A stretch of 64,000 nucleotides of DNA from Clostridium culturomicium (GTDB lineage: Bacteria > Bacillota > Clostridia > Clostridiales > Clostridiaceae), in contig NZ_CCXK01000017.1 of the NCBI RefSeq assembly GCF_000821305.1, positions 126,159-190,158 of the forward strand. The letters run 5' to 3'. A program made the translations under genes and the position numbers. The notes under the pieces were generated by a model that did no database searches, was not told where the DNA came from, and was given only the letters and a program-made list of their open reading frames with translations. Position 1 is the first letter of the stretch; each line of letters starts with the position of its first letter. Shown piece after piece: positions 26,350 through 34,560 of this stretch.

Positions 26350-27105
26350 CTATAATGCACCAACAATTTTATGAGGTACATAAAGCTCTTCTAAATAGTT
26401 AATTTCTTCAGGGGTTAAAGTTAAGTTAAGGGCTCCCTCAGCATCATCTAGATACTTGCTTTTAGTAGCACCAATTATTGGACAGGTAACTCCTTTAGCA
26501 AACTGCCAAGCAAGGGCAACTTGAGTCATGGTGCAGCCATAGTTTTCAGCAATGGCAGCAACACCCTCAACGATCTTTATGTCTGTATCTTGAGTGTTAT
26601 CATATTTCCCTTTAGCCACTACATCGGTTTTACTACGAAGGGTATCTGCACTCCAAGGACGTGCAAGCCTTCCAGCAGCAACCAGGTTATGAAGTGCCTC
26701 CATGGTTTCCTCCACAGGAGTACCTGAGTCGAAGCGGTGGATTATTAGTAAATCCACATAATCTGTTCCAAGACGTTTAAGGGAGCCTTCCACTTCTCTT
26801 TTAATAGCCTCCTTAGATAGATGGCCAGGATTAAAATATACCTTTGTAGCCAGAACTACCTTATCTCTTTGAACATTGTTCTTAATAGCTTTTCCTAAAT
26901 ACTCCTCACTAGTCTCTGCAGAGTAGCAGTTAGCAGTATCAAAGAAGTTAATTCCTAAATCTAGAGCATGGGCGACAATTCTTTCACTTTCCTCTGGGTT
27001 TAAAGTCCAGTCATGCATTTTGCTGGCTGGGTCACCAAAGCTCATGCAACCAACACATAAGCGAGAGACTTCAATATCAGAGGGTCCGAGTTTTCTATAT
27101 TCCAT
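26350..27105 (-). CDS. Aldo/keto reductase with internal deletion
   Basis: The ends match the aldo/keto reductase family. The N-terminus has MEYRKLGPSDIEVSRLCVG, NFFDTANCYS with the catalytic Asp/Tyr, LATKVYF (Lys), and DLLIIHRFD (His). The C-terminus has TQVALAWQFAKGVTCPIIGA. The protein is only 251 residues, against about 310-330 for the family. At about residue 146, EALHNLVAAGRLARPWSADT joins what are normally distant parts, so roughly 70-80 residues of the barrel are missing in frame. The catalytic tetrad survives but the fold is probably broken. It may be a recent in-frame deletion at a short repeat. Confidence 0.85.
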   Translation of the reverse strand: MEYRKLGPSDIEVSRLCVGCMSFGDPASKMHDWTLNPEESERIVAHALDLGINFFDTANCYSAETSEEYLGKAIKNNVQRDKVVLATKVYFNPGHLSKEAIKREVEGSLKRLGTDYVDLLIIHRFDSGTPVEETMEALHNLVAAGRLARPWSADTLRSKTDVVAKGKYDNTQDTDIKIVEGVAAIAENYGCTMTQVALAWQFAKGVTCPIIGATKSKYLDDAEGALNLTLTPEEINYLEELYVPHKIVGAL

Positions 27106-27149
27106 ATTTTCAATACCTTTCCTTATAAGGGTTTTATCTCATTGATATA

Positions 27150-27180
27150 ATTGTAATCCTTGAAGTTAACTCTAAGTCAA
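27150..27180 (-). promoter_or_regulatory. MerR-type promoter with 19-bp spacer and operator dyad
   Basis: On the minus strand TTGACT (27175-27180) and TACAAT (27150-27155) are separated by 19 bp. The spacer carries the near-palindrome CTTAGAGTTAACTTCAAG. A long spacer with a central dyad is the hallmark of MerR-activated promoters. It drives the aldo/keto reductase-merR-flavoprotein operon. Confidence 0.85.
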
Positions 27181-27221
27181 TACTATTAAAAAAAATATCC
27201 ATGATAAAGTGAAAAAAATGC

Positions 27222-27244
27222 TCCCCCGTAGATTCTACGGGGGA
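27222..27244. repeat. Dispersed palindrome copy 5 (perfect)
   Basis: TCCCCCGTAGA and TCTACGGGGGA form an 11-bp perfect inverted repeat around one T. It lies between the divergent-side promoter of the reductase operon and the end of the MdoB-like gene. Confidence 0.65.
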
Positions 27245-27381
27245 ACTTTTGGGCTTATGGCAGCTACGGCAGTACAAAAGTCCATCCTTTGCTAGTTTAA
27301 ATCATTCTTTTAAATTTTTTTATTTTCATTTTTCTAATGGTTTTATCTTCAATTATGCTATTAACAGTAATAACATTTAAA

Positions 27382-29226
27382 CTATTTTTCTGTTACCAAG
27401 GTATTAATAAAGATACTTTCCTTATTATCACCAGCCAGCTCTTCAGTAAAGAAGCTACTATTGTATTCTAGGCTATTTTGAACTTCTTTGACTCCATCTC
27501 TTTCAAGTAGTGTTCTTTCTTTAGAGAAGAGATTTGTACCAAGTCCTAATTTATCACCTTGGATGTTTACATTTAAGCTAGCCAGAATTGTTGGGAAAAA
27601 GTCAAATGGTGCAAAAGTTCTATTTTTACTATTCGTAGTTTCCACTGGGGAGTTTAGTATTACATTAAATATAGAGCGTTTATAAGATTTATCAAAGTCT
27701 TGGAAGAAGGCCTTGTCCATGCTAAGATGGTCACCGGTTATCACGATGGTAGTATTTTTATAGAAATCCTGCTGCTGAATCCATTTTATAAAATTGGCTA
27801 ATTCCTTTGAAGAGTAAGCTATAACATTAGCATACTGGGAATCATATTTTGTCTCAGCATTTTCAGATAAATATCCATCAGGGAAGTGGGTATCTGCAGT
27901 TTCCATGGTGAAGTTGAAGGGCTTGCCCGCATTATTAAGACGGAGTAGCTCATCCTTAGCGAATTCATAGAGTTTATCATCCTCAAATCCCCACCAAACA
28001 TTGTAATCCTGAGGCAGTAAATTTTTGGCCTTGGCAGCCTTAGTATCAAAAATATTAAAATTACCATGGGATTTGAAGTAGGCACTTAAGCCACCAAAAT
28101 CTGCATCAGAACCAAGCATTAAGGTTTGATTATAGCCTTGAGCTTCTAAGATATCACCAATAGCTATGGTACCTGGTAAGAATTTACCACCCATACCAAA
28201 GTGTTTGCTATTAAGGTCAACCTTTAAGGGAATACCAGCATCCATATTAATAAATCCGGCTACCGACCAGGAGGAACCATAGATTTGATCAGGTCCTCCA
28301 AAATTATCATTTTGTGAAAAGGAGACACCTTCCATTGCCAGAGTTGTTAGCTCAGGCATTAAATTTTCCTCCATATATCCGCCTAATGCCTTCGAAAGGT
28401 AAGAGTTTTCACCAGACTCCCAATAGATATGAATGAGATTTCTCTTTTCACTAGGGAATGTCATATTAACATCACGAGGGTCAAGGTAATTATCCTCAAT
28501 GTAATTTGAAGGATTGAAGGAGGCCTTAAATATTTTATTTATATTGAGTTCTTTGAAAAAGTATGTACCACCACCAATAACACATAGGAAAGATAGTATG
28601 ACGGAGATTCCACTTAAAGTTTTTTTAGAGAAGATTCTTCTCCCTGAACCATTCTCCTTTGTAAATACATCATAAGGAAAACTAGTAATAAGTAAAAATA
28701 TAGCAGTGCTTATTACAATAGCAAAAACGGGTATATTCATAACATCGTTAAACATATCAGAACTAGCACTAAGGATGGGAGATTTTAAACTAAACAAAAG
28801 CTGTTCCGGTGTGATATCTTCCACAGAGTTAATGAACCAATGCCCAAAGAATATGAAGACAGTTCCAAGGATGAAAGCTAAAGTAGAAAGGATTCTTATA
28901 GTTCGAGTTTTCCACCTTGAATTAACTTCAGCTTTTAAGAATATAAACTTTGCTTTTAGGAGTTTCTTTACAATTAGATAGATTGTACCTAAAAGAAGAG
29001 TAAAGCAAATGTATTTAAAGTAATCCAAAGTTGTATAGAATCCACCAATAATCATTATATTCTTATTTAAAACATATCTAAGAAAACCTAGAGAAATCAG
29101 TTGGAATACTATAGTAAAGTTGAAAAGATTCTTTATAATAGTTAAAGGTTTCTTATCTTCCTTAAAAAGTAAATGGTTGGCAAAAGCCAATATTGTACCT
29201 GGTATTAAATAACTTATTGCTTGCAT
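27382..29226 (-). CDS. MdoB/LtaS-like phosphoglycerol transferase, membrane sulfatase fold
   Basis: The 614-residue protein has about five N-terminal membrane segments (to ~residue 225) and an extracytoplasmic alkaline-phosphatase-like domain. Metal and active-site motifs are IHIYWESGENSY, the nucleophile region GSSWSVAGFINMDAGIPL, MLGSDADFGG, METADTHFPDGY and VITGDHLSMD. The GxxWxxAG...GIPL pattern matches OpgB/MdoB-type phosphoglycerol transferases rather than LtaS. The nucleophile position has Ser where Thr is usual. It probably transfers glycerol phosphate to an envelope glycan or lipid. CAAGGAGGATTT precedes the start. Single gene. Confidence 0.87.
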   Translation of the reverse strand: MQAISYLIPGTILAFANHLLFKEDKKPLTIIKNLFNFTIVFQLISLGFLRYVLNKNIMIIGGFYTTLDYFKYICFTLLLGTIYLIVKKLLKAKFIFLKAEVNSRWKTRTIRILSTLAFILGTVFIFFGHWFINSVEDITPEQLLFSLKSPILSASSDMFNDVMNIPVFAIVISTAIFLLITSFPYDVFTKENGSGRRIFSKKTLSGISVILSFLCVIGGGTYFFKELNINKIFKASFNPSNYIEDNYLDPRDVNMTFPSEKRNLIHIYWESGENSYLSKALGGYMEENLMPELTTLAMEGVSFSQNDNFGGPDQIYGSSWSVAGFINMDAGIPLKVDLNSKHFGMGGKFLPGTIAIGDILEAQGYNQTLMLGSDADFGGLSAYFKSHGNFNIFDTKAAKAKNLLPQDYNVWWGFEDDKLYEFAKDELLRLNNAGKPFNFTMETADTHFPDGYLSENAETKYDSQYANVIAYSSKELANFIKWIQQQDFYKNTTIVITGDHLSMDKAFFQDFDKSYKRSIFNVILNSPVETTNSKNRTFAPFDFFPTILASLNVNIQGDKLGLGTNLFSKERTLLERDGVKEVQNSLEYNSSFFTEELAGDNKESIFINTLVTEK

Positions 29227-29392
29227 AAATCCTCCTTGGTATATGGAATTTAATTATAAATATTACACATGTATTTAAAAATGCTTATAATTTTTTTAAT
29301 ATCTATATGGGATATAATACTATAGTTCATAGGAATTAGGAAGTTGAAAAATTATAATATATAAGTGCTAGCTAAGTTTGAACATCTCAAAT

Positions 29393-29505
29393 ACAGCTGA
29401 ATCTTATCAGCTCTAAGAAGTTTAGATGAAGCTTCAAAGATTATAATGGAAGAAGCTGAGAAGGACTTAGATTCTTTTGTGGATGAATTAAAAGGGAATA
29501 AATAA
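29393..29505 (+). pseudogene. 3' fragment of an unidentified gene
   Basis: A frame without a start reads SLDEASKIIMEEAEKDLDSF and continues to a TAA at 29503. It looks like the C-terminus of a small acidic helical protein whose upstream part is lost. Confidence 0.3.
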
Positions 29506-29520
29506 AAATAAAACAAAAAG

Positions 29521-29550
29521 TTGACAAAGTAGAATTTAAGGTGTTATTAT
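29521..29550 (+). promoter_or_regulatory. Promoter of the NSS transporter leader
   Basis: TTGACA at 29521-29526, an 18-bp spacer, and TATTAT at 29545-29550 form a good sigma-A promoter. The transcript would start near 29557 and give a leader of about 370 bases. Confidence 0.75.
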
Positions 29551-29580
29551 ATATATTAAATTATGAATGGAGGAAATATT

Positions 29581-29658
29581 ATGAAAAATATGAAATATCA
29601 AGTTCAAATAAAATCACAACTTAATATAGACCTCTTACTGTTAGCCGACTTAATATAG
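29581..29658 (+). CDS. 25-residue leader ORF of the NSS transporter
   Basis: GGAGG at 29569-29573 and ATG 29581 define a short ORF beginning MKNMKYQVQIKS and ending LNIDLLLLADLI. The stretch TTAGCCG in its 3' part (29641-29647) can pair with CGGCTAA at 29739-29745, enclosing a 14-bp perfect hairpin. This links translation of the ORF to RNA folding. A run of Leu codons stands near the end. Confidence 0.5.
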   Translation: MKNMKYQVQIKSQLNIDLLLLADLI

Positions 29659-29697
29659 CAATTGTATATATGATTAGGTAAATTTATATTTATTACT

Positions 29698-29739
29698 GTC
29701 ATAGATGCAATTGCTCTCCGAAGTGATTGCATCTATGAC
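29698..29739 (+). promoter_or_regulatory. Large hairpin in the NSS leader
   Basis: GTCATAGATGCAAT at 29698-29711 pairs perfectly with ATTGCATCTATGAC at 29726-29739. No U-tract follows, so it is a structural or antiterminator element rather than a terminator. Confidence 0.65.
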
Positions 29740-29765
29740 GGCTAATTTATGTTTTAGAGATAGAC

Positions 29766-29892
29766 AGCCTCATAGATTTATATGAGGCTATTTTGTATTA
29801 TTTTTTAGATAAAATATGTCTCATAGATTTATATGGGGCTTTTTTTATATCCTAGGTTAAAAAGTCCCATAGATAACTATGGGACTTTTTAT
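29766..29892 (+). promoter_or_regulatory. Three tandem terminator hairpins before the NSS transporter
   Basis: The hairpins are AGCCTCATA/TATGAGGCT (29766-29789), GTCTCATA/TATGGGGC followed by seven T (29818-29846), and AAAAAGTCCCATAG/CTATGGGACTTTTT (29859-29890). All share a CATAG core. They lie between the leader ORF and the transporter start, so each could stop transcription before the gene. This points to attenuation. Confidence 0.75.
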
Positions 29893-29928
29893 TTTATATA
29901 TTAAAGTTTAGATCAGGAGGATTTAGAA

Positions 29929-31452
29929 ATGGAAGAAAGTAGAGAACAGTGGGGGTCTAAGGTAGGTTTTATACTTGCAGCAATTGGATCGGCAGTAGGA
30001 TTAGGTAATATATGGAGGTTTCCATATGTAGTTTATTCAAGTGGTGGAGGCGCATTTTTGATACCATATTTCTTTGCCATATTTACTGCAGGAATTCCCC
30101 TTTTAATATTAGAGTATGGAATGGGTCATAAATTTAGAGGATCTACACCCCTTTCATTAGCAAGAGCTAATAAAAAGTTTGAATGGTTTGGATGGTGGTC
30201 AATAATTAGCTCAGCAATTATATTGTGTTATTATTCTATGATATTAAGTTCAGCAATGAAATATTTCACTCTTAGTTTTAATAAGGGATGGGGAGGAGAC
30301 GCTAATTCATTTTTTTATAATGACTTTTTAAAATTGTCTGATTCACCTTTAAAGTTAGGTGGAATAGTTTTTGCCATGCTAATTGGAATTGCATTAATTT
30401 GGTTTATAAATTGGTTTATATGTTATAAAGGTATAAAATCAGGAATTGAAAAAATGAATAAAATATTATTACCTTGCTTACTGTTAATAATGGTAATCAT
30501 AGTTGTAAGAGGAGTTACATTAGAAGGCGCAGAAGCGGGGTTAAATATATTATTTACACCAGATTGGGAGAAAGTAAAAGATCCTAAGATTTGGATTTTA
30601 GCATATGGACAAGTATTCTTTTCATTGAGTATTGCTACAGGGATTATGATGACATATGCTAGTTATCTACCTAGAAAAACAGATATAAATAACAGTGCTT
30701 TCATGACTGCATTTGCAAACTGTGGATTTGAATTTTTATGTGCTATAGGTGTATTTGCAATACTTGGAGTAATGGCAACCAGTGAAGGTGTACCTGTTTC
30801 AGAGGTAGTAACCAGTGGAATTGGTCTAGCATTTATAGCATTTCCTAAGGTATTTACAATTATGGGAGTATGGGGAAATATATTAGGAGTTTTATTCTTT
30901 GTATGCTTAGTATTTGCAGGGATTACTTCATCAGTTTCATTAGTTGAAGCAATATCAGCTGCAATAACTGATAAGTTTGGATGGGAACGAAAAAAAGTTG
31001 TAACAAGTATGTGTATAATAGGATTTTTAATAAGTACAGCTTTTGCCACAAATGCAGGTTTATATTTACTAGACATTATGGATAATTTCATAAATAACTA
31101 TGGTATAGTTGCAGTTGGATTATTAGAAGCTTTTGTTATTGGTTGGATAGTTAAGCCTAAAACAATAAGAGAACATGTAAATGCTATTTCACATTTTAGA
31201 ATTGGAAAATGGTGGGATTTCATTATAAAGTATGTTACACCGACACTATTATTAATAACCCTAGTTCAAAGTGTTATAACAGAGTTTAAATCTCCTTATG
31301 GAGGATATGATTTAATATCTTTACTATTATATGGTTGGGCCATTATTGCATTAGGAATTATAGGTGGGATATTAATAAGCAAGAAGCCTTGGAAGGTAAA
31401 AGATGAATCTCAAAATATAAAAAGTGAGGAATATAGTGAGGAGGTTGTATAA
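29929..31452 (+). CDS. NSS-family Na+-dependent amino-acid transporter
   Basis: The 507-residue protein has about 12 membrane segments and the LeuT-type start WGSKVGFILAAIGSAVGLGN with WRFPYV next, the unwound TM1 that binds Na+ and substrate. GQVFFSLSIATGIMMTYASY is the TM6 signature. NSS proteins import amino acids such as Trp, Tyr, Met, Ala or Leu with sodium. The next gene encodes a MetS-like 35-residue partner, so it fits the MetP/MetS type. GGAGGATTTAGAA precedes the ATG. The leader carries a short ORF and three tandem terminators. Confidence 0.93.
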   Translation: MEESREQWGSKVGFILAAIGSAVGLGNIWRFPYVVYSSGGGAFLIPYFFAIFTAGIPLLILEYGMGHKFRGSTPLSLARANKKFEWFGWWSIISSAIILCYYSMILSSAMKYFTLSFNKGWGGDANSFFYNDFLKLSDSPLKLGGIVFAMLIGIALIWFINWFICYKGIKSGIEKMNKILLPCLLLIMVIIVVRGVTLEGAEAGLNILFTPDWEKVKDPKIWILAYGQVFFSLSIATGIMMTYASYLPRKTDINNSAFMTAFANCGFEFLCAIGVFAILGVMATSEGVPVSEVVTSGIGLAFIAFPKVFTIMGVWGNILGVLFFVCLVFAGITSSVSLVEAISAAITDKFGWERKKVVTSMCIIGFLISTAFATNAGLYLLDIMDNFINNYGIVAVGLLEAFVIGWIVKPKTIREHVNAISHFRIGKWWDFIIKYVTPTLLLITLVQSVITEFKSPYGGYDLISLLLYGWAIIALGIIGGILISKKPWKVKDESQNIKSEEYSEEVV

Positions 31453-31560
31453 ATGACAGGTTATGCAATGGCATTTTTAGTATTAGGAGCAACTATTCTT
31501 TGGGGAGGATTAATAGTAACATTAGTTATAAATTTTAAAAATGGAAGTTCAAGAAGTTAA
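31453..31560 (+). CDS. MetS-like small subunit of the NSS transporter
   Basis: The ATG directly abuts the transporter TAA (TAAATG). The 35-residue product (MTGYAMAFLVLGATILWGGL...) is one membrane segment plus a short polar tail, as in the small subunit MetS of Corynebacterium MetPS and related NSS small subunits. It is too short for most gene callers. GAGGTTGT inside the end of the transporter gene is the likely ribosome binding site. Confidence 0.85.
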   Translation: MTGYAMAFLVLGATILWGGLIVTLVINFKNGSSRS

Positions 31561-31651
31561 GAAAGTGCATATGGAAATTTAATAAAAATATATAACAAAA
31601 TAAAAAAGAGATTTGATTACTCGTATATTTATTTATATCCATAATCTCCCG

Positions 31652-31682
31652 CCTTATATTATAATATAAGGTGGGGGGATAG
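31652..31682. promoter_or_regulatory. Hairpin overlapping the nucleotidase ribosome binding site
   Basis: CCGCCTTATATT pairs with AATATAAGGTGG just before ATG 31687. The GGTGGGGGG that should bind the ribosome lies in the 3' arm, so folding could hide it. It may also close the NSS operon. Confidence 0.45.
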
Positions 31683-31686
31683 AATT

Positions 31687-33060
31687 ATGAAATTTAAGAT
31701 ATTGCATACTAATGATGTTCACAGTAGGTTTGTAAATTTTGCTAAGATTACTACTAAAATAAAAGAGTTAAGAGATGAAAATACACTGATATTGGATGCA
31801 GGAGATTATCATGATTTTAAAGATGTGATGCTTCAAGGAACAGGGGGAACTGCTGGGGCTGATTTGCTTTTAGAAGCAGGTTATGAGGCTATTGCTATTG
31901 GTAACAATGAGGGCTTCGAAGGTTTAGATATGTTAAATTCCATGGTAAAGAGTGAAAGGTTGCCTTTTTTATCTTGTAACTTGGTTAACTTAAATGGAAT
32001 CAGCATTCAAGGGGTTAAAAGAAGCATAATAGCTATTAAATCTGGAGTAAGGTTCTTAATAATAGGAACATCGCCTAATTTCAAAACATTTTTTCAACTT
32101 TTAGGTATGAATACTCTTGATTATAAAGAACAGATTCAAAAAGAATTAACTTATAATAAAGGAAAATATGATGTATGTATCTTGCTTTCACATTTGGGGC
32201 TTACTGAAGATAATGAGATAGCTAATACTATTGATGGAATAGACATTATAATTGATGGTCATAGTCATAAGTTGATGGAAGAGCCTCAATTAGTGAGAAA
32301 TACTGTTATTCATATGTCTGGTTGTTATGGTGAGAATTTAGGCCTTTTGGAGTTTGAGTATGATGGAAATGTAACCAATGTTCATGGAGTAAATATCAAT
32401 GTGAAGAATGTAGAGATGGATGAAAATATTCTAAAGCTCATTGATAAAAATAGAAAGATTGCAAATGCCAATTTAGGAGTATCACTTTACAGCATAGATA
32501 GAGAAATGTGGCATGATGTAGTAGAGGAAAACCCTATAACGAATTTATTGGCAGATGCTATTAGGGATGTGTTTAATTGTGATATTGGTTTAATTAATAG
32601 CGGTATCATGAATAGTGGTATAAGAAAAGGTAAAGTATCTTTTAAGAAATTGATTGAAATATGTCCATCACCACTAAATCCAACTTATATGGAGATACAG
32701 GGAAAACACATAAAGGATGCCTTGCAACAATCCTTAGATCCGGAGATTTGCTATAAGGATGGTGCTGGGGCAGGTTTTAGGGGGAGATTTTTAGGAAGAC
32801 TTCATATCTCTGGGGCTTCAATTGAGCATGATGGAAATAATATTCATAGAATAATTGTAAATGGTGAAGAGCTGGATGAAGAAAAATATTATAGTGTTGC
32901 TACTTCAGATTATTTGCAAAGAGGTACTGGATATAAAGCTTTAGCAAACAATATAAACGAGAAATACAGGGTAGAATATCTTAGAATAGTACTTAGAGAC
33001 TATCTGTGTAGAGATGAATTCTTGGAGAAAGCTTATGTTGATAGATGGGTTGAAATATAA
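31687..33060 (+). CDS. UshA-like 5'-nucleotidase/metallophosphatase without signal peptide
   Basis: The 457-residue protein has the calcineurin-like metal site in ILHTNDVHSRFVNF, LDAGDYHDF, IGNNEGFEG (the usual GNHE has become GNNE), LLSHLGLTEDN and DIIIDGHSHKL. A C-terminal 5'-nucleotidase domain follows from about residue 250 (ENPITNLLADAIRD, INSGIMNSGIRKG). Such enzymes hydrolyse nucleotides or nucleotide sugars. There is no signal peptide, so it should act in the cytosol, as in YunD-type proteins. The H to N change at GNHE removes the usual catalytic His and is worth noting. Confidence 0.88.
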   Translation: MKFKILHTNDVHSRFVNFAKITTKIKELRDENTLILDAGDYHDFKDVMLQGTGGTAGADLLLEAGYEAIAIGNNEGFEGLDMLNSMVKSERLPFLSCNLVNLNGISIQGVKRSIIAIKSGVRFLIIGTSPNFKTFFQLLGMNTLDYKEQIQKELTYNKGKYDVCILLSHLGLTEDNEIANTIDGIDIIIDGHSHKLMEEPQLVRNTVIHMSGCYGENLGLLEFEYDGNVTNVHGVNINVKNVEMDENILKLIDKNRKIANANLGVSLYSIDREMWHDVVEENPITNLLADAIRDVFNCDIGLINSGIMNSGIRKGKVSFKKLIEICPSPLNPTYMEIQGKHIKDALQQSLDPEICYKDGAGAGFRGRFLGRLHISGASIEHDGNNIHRIIVNGEELDEEKYYSVATSDYLQRGTGYKALANNINEKYRVEYLRIVLRDYLCRDEFLEKAYVDRWVEI

Positions 33061-33195
33061 AAAATCTATAAATAAGCTAGTGATCTATGATATTGATAAA
33101 GTTATATGTTATCATGGTGGGATATATTAGTCTGATATAAAAAGTATTAGAAAGTATATAAATAACTAAATAAATTTTTTATTATTTAGATAAGA

Positions 33196-33244
33196 AAAAG
33201 TAGCTACAATTAACAGATTAACTGTTAATGCAGTAGCTACTTTT
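33196..33244. terminator. Bidirectional terminator between converging genes
   Basis: AAAAGTAGCTAC at 33196-33207 pairs with GTAGCTACTTTT at 33233-33244, with an inner ATTAACAG/CTGTTAAT stem. It serves the nucleotidase and the F420 ligase-like gene. Confidence 0.9.
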
Positions 33245-33251
33245 AAATTTA

Positions 33252-34460
33252 TTACTTTGTATAATTGTCGAAATAACCTTGGATGAAGATTATAGGAGTT
33301 CCTTTATCTCCGCTTCCAGAAGTTAAGTCAGATAATGATCCTATAAGGTCAGTAAGTCTTCTTGGAGTAGTACCTTGTGATTCCATAGCTCCAACTAAAT
33401 CTGACTCTTTATTTTTAATATATTCTGAGATTGCCTTTTTAAGTTCTTCACCTTTTAAATCAGCAAAGTTATTATCAGCAAGATATTTTAATTTTATTTC
33501 ATTTGGAGTACCGTTTAAGCCTGCTGTATAAGCTGGTGAAACAACTGGGTCAGCAAGTTCCCAAATCTTACCTACTGGATCTTTGAAAGCTCCATCCCCA
33601 TAAATCATAACTTCAACATCTTTTCCTGTCTTTTCTTTAAGAATAGCTTGTATATTATCAACTATTGGTTGACAGTCACGAGGGAAAAGTTTAACAGTTT
33701 CTTCTGTAGCTTTGTTTGAACCTAATAATCCATAAGCTTCATTACATCCGCTTCCATCAATAGATTCACATAATATATTATCAAGGCTATAAACCTTTTC
33801 TCCACCATTTGCTTTTAAAATTTTCTTAGTTCTAAATCTTGTGTGAATGTCACAAGTAAGAACGCTCTTTGTATAATTTAATATAGTTTTAGGGTCATTT
33901 GAGAATATAACTTCACACTCAACGCCATATTCCTCTATTAAAGATTTGTAATAATCAATGTAATCAACACCTGTGAAAGGATGTTTATTATATCCAAACA
34001 GATTACGGAAGTCTTGTTCAGTTAAAACATCTGTCCAAGGATTAACACCCTTATCATCTAACATATCTAAATCAACTAGGTGATTTCCAACTTCATCAGA
34101 TGGATAGCTTAACATTAATACTATTTTCTTAGCTCCTTTTGCTATACCACGAAGGCAGATTGCAAAACGGTTACGGCTTAAGATAGGGAATATTACACCA
34201 ATAGTATCGTCACCAAATTTAGATTTAACATCTTTAGCGATATTATCTATAGAAGCATAGTTTCCTTGAGCACGTGCAACTATTGATTCAGTAACAGTAA
34301 CTATATCTTTATCATTTATAGTAAAGCCTTCAGCTTCTGAAGCTTTAAGTACACTTTCTACAACGATATCCTCAATTTTATCGCCTTCTTTAATGATTGG
34401 GCAACGAAGTCCTCTAACAACTGTACCAACAACTCTTTCCAAAATAATCTCTCCTAACAA
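33252..34460 (-). CDS. Coenzyme F420-0:L-glutamate ligase-like protein (CofE domain)
   Basis: The 402-residue protein fits the F420-0 gamma-glutamyl ligase superfamily: GTVVRGLRCPIIKEGD near the start, DKDIVTVTESIVARAQGNY, IFPILSRNRFAICLRGIAKG, and YGDGAFKDPVGKIWELADP. Clostridia are not known to make F420, and this longer clostridial form is widespread without an assigned reaction; it may add glutamate to another acceptor. AGGAGAGAT precedes the ATG. It is divergent from a LysR gene with a 100-bp gap, so LysR may control it. Confidence 0.85.
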   Translation of the reverse strand: MLGEIILERVVGTVVRGLRCPIIKEGDKIEDIVVESVLKASEAEGFTINDKDIVTVTESIVARAQGNYASIDNIAKDVKSKFGDDTIGVIFPILSRNRFAICLRGIAKGAKKIVLMLSYPSDEVGNHLVDLDMLDDKGVNPWTDVLTEQDFRNLFGYNKHPFTGVDYIDYYKSLIEEYGVECEVIFSNDPKTILNYTKSVLTCDIHTRFRTKKILKANGGEKVYSLDNILCESIDGSGCNEAYGLLGSNKATEETVKLFPRDCQPIVDNIQAILKEKTGKDVEVMIYGDGAFKDPVGKIWELADPVVSPAYTAGLNGTPNEIKLKYLADNNFADLKGEELKKAISEYIKNKESDLVGAMESQGTTPRRLTDLIGSLSDLTSGSGDKGTPIIFIQGYFDNYTK

Positions 34461-34560
34461 TTTAAAATTGATTTTAAATATTTCATACTCTTGTAATATA
34501 CACCAATAAATGATATAAGTAAAATAAATAGAACAAATGCATGGTATAAGGAGTGCTTAT

